Shown: piece by piece, positions 60,017 to 64,000 of the stretch
How the letters are laid out: each line of letters opens with the position of its first letter
Position numbering within the stretch: position 1 is the stretch's first letter
NCBI RefSeq assembly: GCF_026340465.1
Contig: NZ_JAPEPC010000001.1
Location: 6,835,501 to 6,899,500, forward strand
Source of the DNA: Streptomyces sp. NBC_01306
GTDB taxonomy: Bacteria; Actinomycetota; Actinomycetes; Streptomycetales; Streptomycetaceae
Direction of reading: 5' to 3'
DNA length: 64,000 nt
Program-made: the position numbers and the translations under genes
The notes under the pieces: generated by a model
What the model saw: only the letters and a program-made list of their open reading frames with translations
Databases searched by the model: none
Told to the model about the DNA's origin: nothing

Positions 60017-60796
60017 TTGGCACGCAAACGGACGGAGGACCTGCCTGACCTGTCCGGGCTGCTCCTGCCTCGTGACCAGCGGATGACGGCTGTGGAGCAG
60101 TCGTTGCTCAGGCATCGCTCCAGTACGCAGGTGGCGGTCTCCCTGGCGGAGCAGATCGCTGCCCGGTTGGCCTGTGTCATCACCTTCGACCTGATCCACG
60201 GCGGTCAGCGCCTGCTCGAACAGGACATCTGCGAGATCCTCGGTGTCAGCCGGGCGCCGGTCCGTGAAGCGCTGCGCATCCTTGAGCGGGACCGGCTCGT
60301 CGAGTTCCAGGCACGGAGGGGCGCGCTCGTCACCGCGCCGACGGCCAGGGAGGTGCGCAACGTCTTCGACGTGCGGATCGCGCTGTACGTCATGCTCCTC
60401 CGGGAGGAGATGAAGGAACCGAAGCGGCTGCTCGCCGTCCTGGACTCCCACATGTCCGCGGTCGAGAGGTCGGTCTCCCAGTCCGTCGACGACCAGTCCG
60501 CCGACGACTATGCGACGGCGACGTTCTTGCTGAACTCGTCGATCGCGGCGGCGGCGAGCAACCAGACCCTCGCGGACCTGTTGCAGTCCGTCTCCCTCCA
60601 GACGCTCCGATATGTGCGTCTGGGACTGGCGCGCGACCCCGGGAGCATCCCGCGGTCCCTGGAGAGCTGGCACACCCTTCGGGCCGCGGTGGCGGCGGGC
60701 AAGGCCGCCCCGGTGATCCGGATCGCCGTGGATCGCATCGAGCGAATCCGCGACGCGGCCCTGGTGGCCCTTGAGGACACCCGCGTATCTGACTGA
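60017..60796 (+). CDS. GntR-family regulator, FCD-like
   Basis: A 259-residue protein with a winged helix at about 55-100 (LIHGGQRLLEQDICEILGVSRAPVREALRILERDRLVEFQARRG) and a helical C-terminal domain (DVRIALYVMLLREEM ...) of FadR/FCD type. It has an unusually long N-terminal extension before the HTH. The only start upstream of the conserved part with some support is the TTG at 60017; the ATG at 60083 would give 237 residues. It precedes the dioxygenase-ABC genes in the same direction and probably represses them. Confidence 0.8.
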   Translation: MARKRTEDLPDLSGLLLPRDQRMTAVEQSLLRHRSSTQVAVSLAEQIAARLACVITFDLIHGGQRLLEQDICEILGVSRAPVREALRILERDRLVEFQARRGALVTAPTAREVRNVFDVRIALYVMLLREEMKEPKRLLAVLDSHMSAVERSVSQSVDDQSADDYATATFLLNSSIAAAASNQTLADLLQSVSLQTLRYVRLGLARDPGSIPRSLESWHTLRAAVAAGKAAPVIRIAVDRIERIRDAALVALEDTRVSD

Positions 60797-60811
60797 ACGT
60801 ATCTGACTGAA
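60784..60811. repeat. 14-bp tandem direct repeat at the end of the GntR gene
   Basis: The unit CGTATCTGACTGAA occurs twice without a gap (60784-60797 and 60798-60811). The first copy contains the GntR stop codon, so the duplication repeats the last codons plus the stop. Confidence 0.9.
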
Positions 60812-60829
60812 CGGGTTTCGTCCGTGGGG

Positions 60830-60885
60830 TTGACAGTGGTCACCCCTTCTTTATTCTTGTCGACATCAATCTGAAAAAGGATTGA
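60830..60885 (+). promoter_or_regulatory. Promoter and inverted repeat upstream of the TauD-ABC operon
   Basis: TTGACA (60830-60835), 16-nt spacer and TATTCT (60852-60857) form a strong vegetative promoter. Just downstream, TCAATC (60866-60871) and GATTGA (60880-60885) form a perfect 6-bp inverted repeat around an AT-rich 8-bp centre, positioned near +1 to +20. This is a plausible operator for the adjacent GntR regulator. Confidence 0.65.
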
Positions 60886-60920
60886 GCCATCCCTGTCGGC
60901 ACGGATCGCGGAGGAACATC

Positions 60921-61715
60921 ATGGCCCTGAAGATCACACCACTCACCGGGTCGATCGGTGCGTCGGTCGAAGGGGTCCGCCTGGGGGAGGACCTCGACAC
61001 GGCGACACTCGCCACACTCCGGGAAGCGTTCCTGGAGCACTGCATGCTCCTCTTCCGGGGACAGCACCTCGAACCGCCGGCGCACGCCAGGTTCGCACGC
61101 CACTGGGGCGACCCGGTCGTCACGGCCATGCTCAACCAGCTCGCGGACGCTCCGGGCGTCGTCCAGATCACCGACGTCAAGAAGGAGACCACCGCCACCG
61201 AGGCATGGCACTACGACGCCGCTTTCGAGGCGGTCCCGCCCAAGATCTCGATGCTCTCGGCCGTCACCATCCCGGTGGGCGGCGACACCCTGTGGTCGAA
61301 CCAGTACCTCGCTTTCGAAAGGCTCTCACCGGATCTGCGGCGTGTGCTGGAGACCCTGCGGGTGCGCTTCCGCGGCATCCGGCTCGGCCGGATGATGGGC
61401 ATCCCCGAGGCGGAGCGGCCGCAGGCGGTGCACCCCCTCGTCCGTACCCACCCGGAGACCGGGCGCAAGGCCCTCTATGTCGGCCACCTGGAGAACAGCT
61501 GCATCGAAGGCTGGACCAGGGAGGAGAGCGACCCGCTCATGGAGTTCCTCTACACCCGGTCCGTCACCCCGGACAACGTGTACCGGCACGGCTGGCAGCC
61601 CGGTGACCTCGTGATGTGGGACAACCGCTGCACGATGCACTACGCCGTCCACGACTACGGCGACCAGCCGCGGGCCCTCAACCGGATCACGCTCCACGGC
61701 GAGGCCCCGGCCTGA
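60921..61715 (+). CDS. TauD/TfdA-family Fe(II)/2-oxoglutarate dioxygenase
   Basis: A 264-residue dioxygenase with the facial triad His97-x-Asp99 (WHYDAAF) and His240 (TMHYAVHDYG), and the 2-oxoglutarate-binding arginines at 251/255 (RALNRI). The N-terminal GASVEGVRLGEDL segment is family-typical. Such enzymes hydroxylate taurine, alkyl sulfonates, sulfates or phenoxyacetates. GGAGG precedes the ATG at 60921. It leads an operon with a sulfonate/taurine-like ABC importer, suggesting the imported compound is oxidatively cleaved. Confidence 0.88.
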   Translation: MALKITPLTGSIGASVEGVRLGEDLDTATLATLREAFLEHCMLLFRGQHLEPPAHARFARHWGDPVVTAMLNQLADAPGVVQITDVKKETTATEAWHYDAAFEAVPPKISMLSAVTIPVGGDTLWSNQYLAFERLSPDLRRVLETLRVRFRGIRLGRMMGIPEAERPQAVHPLVRTHPETGRKALYVGHLENSCIEGWTREESDPLMEFLYTRSVTPDNVYRHGWQPGDLVMWDNRCTMHYAVHDYGDQPRALNRITLHGEAPA

Positions 61716-61764
61716 GCGACCGGGCATCTTGAACCTCTTGATGCATTCCCGAGACGGAGAGGCC

Positions 61765-62619
61765 ATGACCTCCAGCAACACCAAGTCACCCGTTCCCGTG
61801 GGGGCGGCCGGAGCCGCCGAAGGGCAAGGCCGTCCCCCGTCCGCTCGCCGCAAGCGCGGACGGATCAAGGTGCGCGCATGGCAGGTCTTCCTGCTGATCG
61901 CCTGGTTCGGCCTGTGGCAATGGACCACCAGCGCGGGCATCCTGGACCCCGTCCTCTCCAAGTCCCCTGAGCAGTCGTGGCATTACCTCGTCACTGCCGG
62001 GGAGTCGGGGGAGCTGTGGTCCAACACCCGGGCGACGATGACGGCGGTGCTGCTGGCCTGGGTCATGGCGGGGGTCGCGGGCGTCGTAGCGGGGCTCGCG
62101 CTGGGCCTCCTGCCCTCCACCGAGCGGATTCTCACGCCGTTCCTGGACGCCATGAACTCCATGCCGCGCATCGCGCTGGCGCCGCTGTTCATCGTGGCGT
62201 TCGGCATCGGGCTGTGGGCCAAGGTCGCCCTCGCATCGACGCTCGTCTTCTTCATCGTCATGTCGGGGGCGCGCGCGGGGATACGGTCCGCCGACGCGGA
62301 GTGGCTCCGGCTGTCGGCCGTCCTCGGAGTGAACAAGGTCCAGCTGTTCACGAAGATCTTCTTCCCGGTCGCGACGCCCGCCATCTTCGCGTCCCTGCGC
62401 CTCGGCCTCGTCTACTCGCTGCTCGGTGTAGTGGGCTCCGAGCTGATCTCCGCCGAGAACGGTCTCGGCCAGCTGATCGCGAACTACTCCGCCATCTTCC
62501 GGATGGATGCGGTGTACGCGATTCTCATCCTGCTGGCTGTGATCGCCGTCATTCTCAACCAATTCATGGGCGCCATCGAGGCACGGCTGCTCAGGTGGCA
62601 GCCCCCGGAAGAGCGGTGA
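61765..62619 (+). CDS. ABC transporter permease, SsuC/TauC type
   Basis: A 284-residue membrane protein with six predicted helices and the BPD_transp_1 coupling segment (LRLSAVLGVNKVQLFTKIFFPVATPAIFASLRLGLVYSLLGVVGSELISAENGLG). A 35-residue basic N-terminus precedes the first helix. I set the start at the ATG at 61765 (GGAGAGG upstream). It couples to the ATPase gene, whose start lies at the stop codon of this gene. Confidence 0.88.
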   Translation: MTSSNTKSPVPVGAAGAAEGQGRPPSARRKRGRIKVRAWQVFLLIAWFGLWQWTTSAGILDPVLSKSPEQSWHYLVTAGESGELWSNTRATMTAVLLAWVMAGVAGVVAGLALGLLPSTERILTPFLDAMNSMPRIALAPLFIVAFGIGLWAKVALASTLVFFIVMSGARAGIRSADAEWLRLSAVLGVNKVQLFTKIFFPVATPAIFASLRLGLVYSLLGVVGSELISAENGLGQLIANYSAIFRMDAVYAILILLAVIAVILNQFMGAIEARLLRWQPPEER

Positions 62620-62621
62620 AC

Positions 62622-63458
62622 ATGCCAGCCCGATCCCATAGGTCCGAGACGGATCCCGCCATGAACGGCGCGTCGGCACTTCAGGGTGGCGCGCACCCGG
62701 CCGACGCCGTGACGTTCGAGAACGTGACCGTCACCTTTCCCTCTGCCGACGGCGGAGTCCGCACGATCCTCGAAGAGCTCAACCTGTCGATACCCGCCGG
62801 GCAGTTCGTGGCGGTCGTCGGCCGGAGCGGCTGCGGCAAGACGACCATGCTCAACATGGCGGCAGGTCTCGTCGAGGCGGCCGACGGCGCGGTGACCGTC
62901 CTCGGGTCCGCACCCCGGGCCGCCCGCAAACGGATGGGATTCATGCTCGCCCGCGATGCCCTGCTTCCTTGGCGCACCGCGTCGGGCAATGTGCAGTACG
63001 GCCTGGAGCTGCGCGGGGTCAAGCCCACCGCCGAACGGAAGGAGACCGCTTCCCGCTGGCTCTCGACCGTCCACCTCGCTGACCACGAGAAGCACTACCC
63101 CTGGCAGCTCTCCCAGGGGATGCGCCAGCGGGTCGCACTGGCCCGGACCTGGGCCCTCGACCCTGAACTGCTCCTCATGGACGAGCCGTTCGCCGCTCTT
63201 GACGTCAACACGAGGCGATCCGCCCAGAACGAGTTCCTCGATCTGTGGCAGCGGGAGGAACACCGCACGGTCATGTTCGTCACGCACGATCTCGGTGAGG
63301 CCGTCGCGCTGGCCGACCGTGTCGTGCTCATGGGGGAGGGCGGAGTCCTCGACGACGTCATGATCGACATCGAGCGGCCGCGGGATCTGACACACATCAC
63401 GATGGACTCGGCCTATCAGGACATCCTTGAGCGGCTCCGTGCCCATCTGCGCCGGTGA
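62622..63458 (+). CDS. ABC transporter ATP-binding protein, SsuB/TauB type
   Basis: A 278-residue ATPase with Walker A GRSGCGKTT (about 67-75), a Q-loop replaced by ARDALLPW, signature LSQGMRQRVALAR, Walker B LLLMDEPFAALD and the H-loop in VMFVTHDLGEA. Nitrate/sulfonate/taurine ATPases usually have LSGGM, so the Gln in LSQGM is a small oddity. The ATG at 62622 is used; a GTG at 62616 overlapping the permease stop codon is equally possible. Confidence 0.88.
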   Translation: MPARSHRSETDPAMNGASALQGGAHPADAVTFENVTVTFPSADGGVRTILEELNLSIPAGQFVAVVGRSGCGKTTMLNMAAGLVEAADGAVTVLGSAPRAARKRMGFMLARDALLPWRTASGNVQYGLELRGVKPTAERKETASRWLSTVHLADHEKHYPWQLSQGMRQRVALARTWALDPELLLMDEPFAALDVNTRRSAQNEFLDLWQREEHRTVMFVTHDLGEAVALADRVVLMGEGGVLDDVMIDIERPRDLTHITMDSAYQDILERLRAHLRR

Positions 63459-63543
63459 ACGCCTGCGGCGTACCCGGCCGGTTCACCGTCCGTCCGCTTT
63501 TGCCCCCGGCCCCTGCCACATCGAACAGTAGAGGAGGCCCAGG

Positions 63544-64000
63544 GTGTACAAGGCCAGCAAGCCGGCTGCCGTCGGGCTCGGTTTCGCACTCGTCCTGCTG
63601 ACCGGCTGCGGCCAGGGCAACTCCGGTGACCAGGGCGACGGTTCGAAGATCGTCCTCGGCAACTATCTGCACAACTCCATCGCCTGGCCCTCGACCATCG
63701 CCATCGAGCAGGGCTTCTTCAAGAAGGAGGGGCTGGATGTCAAACCCCTGGCGGCGAAGTCGGGCCCCGAGCTCGCCGCGCAGCTCATCGGCGGCTCGAC
63801 CCAGATCGCGGCGGTGAGCCCGGACAACATCATCCCGGCCATCCAGCAGAAGCAGCCGGTCACCCTGCTGCCGCCCTACGGCCGGCTGGACATGGTGCTG
63901 CTCGCCCCGAAGTCCGGTCACATCACCAACGTGAAACAGCTGGCCGGGAAGCGGGTCGGCGTCGTCTCACGCGGGTCCGCCGTGGAGAAGTACGCGCAGG
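63544..64000 (+). CDS. ABC transporter substrate-binding lipoprotein (SsuA-like), 5' part
   Basis: The first 152 codons of a lipoprotein with lipobox LLTGC (Cys22). The mature protein begins like nitrate/sulfonate/taurine-binding proteins: KIVLGNYLHNSIAWPSTIAIEQGFFKKEGLDVKPLAAKSGPELAAQLIGGSTQIAAVSPDNIIPAIQQ. The GTG at 63544 has GAGGAGG six bases upstream. It belongs to the same operon as the TauD-like dioxygenase and the importer. It is truncated by the window end. Confidence 0.88.
   Translation, partial: MYKASKPAAVGLGFALVLLTGCGQGNSGDQGDGSKIVLGNYLHNSIAWPSTIAIEQGFFKKEGLDVKPLAAKSGPELAAQLIGGSTQIAAVSPDNIIPAIQQKQPVTLLPPYGRLDMVLLAPKSGHITNVKQLAGKRVGVVSRGSAVEKYAQ

Noticed and set aside
1..64000. 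tRNA or rRNA genes, CRISPR arrays, insertion sequences, attachment sites
   Set aside because: None was recognised; no transposase, integrase or regularly spaced repeats were seen. A tRNA scan was not possible here.

Overview
This is a high-GC actinobacterial chromosome segment, almost certainly Streptomyces. The evidence is the base composition, the GTG/TTG starts behind GGAGG-type Shine-Dalgarno sites, DasR-type boxes at a chitinase promoter, a DmdR/DtxR-type iron box, an NnaR-like regulator beside nitrate assimilation genes, and an ECF42/DGPF pair. About 63 protein genes can be supported. No RNA gene, CRISPR array, insertion sequence or prophage was recognised by eye.

0-17.4 kb is the most distinctive region. 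It looks like a complete indole-3-acetic acid (auxin) degradation locus coupled to the catechol ortho-cleavage pathway. Ten minus-strand genes in one apparent operon (about 8.6 kb down to 0.3 kb) match iacABCDEFG followed by catB-catA-catC. Behind them lies a cytosolic PAS sensor kinase, a small protein of unknown function and a FixJ-like response regulator, all on the minus strand. Next comes a GntR/FCD regulator divergent from an amidohydrolase-permease pair, then iacH-like amidase and iacI-like NTF2-fold genes. A 17-bp palindrome (GTAGGGGAWWCCCTTAC) occurs three times: before iacA, before the response regulator and before iacH. It is the obvious candidate operator for the two-component system.

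17.4-25 kb: a GNAT acetyltransferase with a strong terminator, a small secreted protein, then an unassigned catabolic cassette of flavin monooxygenase, RidA, DUF1028, M20 amidohydrolase, MHS-type MFS transporter and LysR regulator.

25-37.7 kb: signalling and accessory genes. These are a PAS-GAF-PP2C-HATPase SpoIIE-like phosphatase, an ECF42 sigma factor with its DGPF/YCII partner, a sulfatase, a two-domain glyoxalase-like protein, a secreted phospholipase D-like protein, two LysR regulators and an SDR.

37.7-42.4 kb: an MFS transporter-amidase operon with a TetR-type operator but no adjacent TetR gene, and two PPOX-fold proteins.

42.4-52.4 kb: nitrate assimilation. It contains a sirohydrochlorin chelatase, an NnaR-like HemD/winged-helix regulator, nasA, an FAD oxidoreductase, nirB and nirD (chained by 4-bp overlaps), then narK with its own likely promoter.

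52.4-64 kb: a VOC protein, a DUF998 membrane protein, an iron-box-controlled DUF2470 protein, a PIG-V-like mannosyltransferase, YceI, a membrane PP2C phosphatase and a GH18 chitinase under chi/DasR boxes. Last is a GntR-TauD/TfdA dioxygenase-SsuCBA-like ABC importer locus, cut by the window end.
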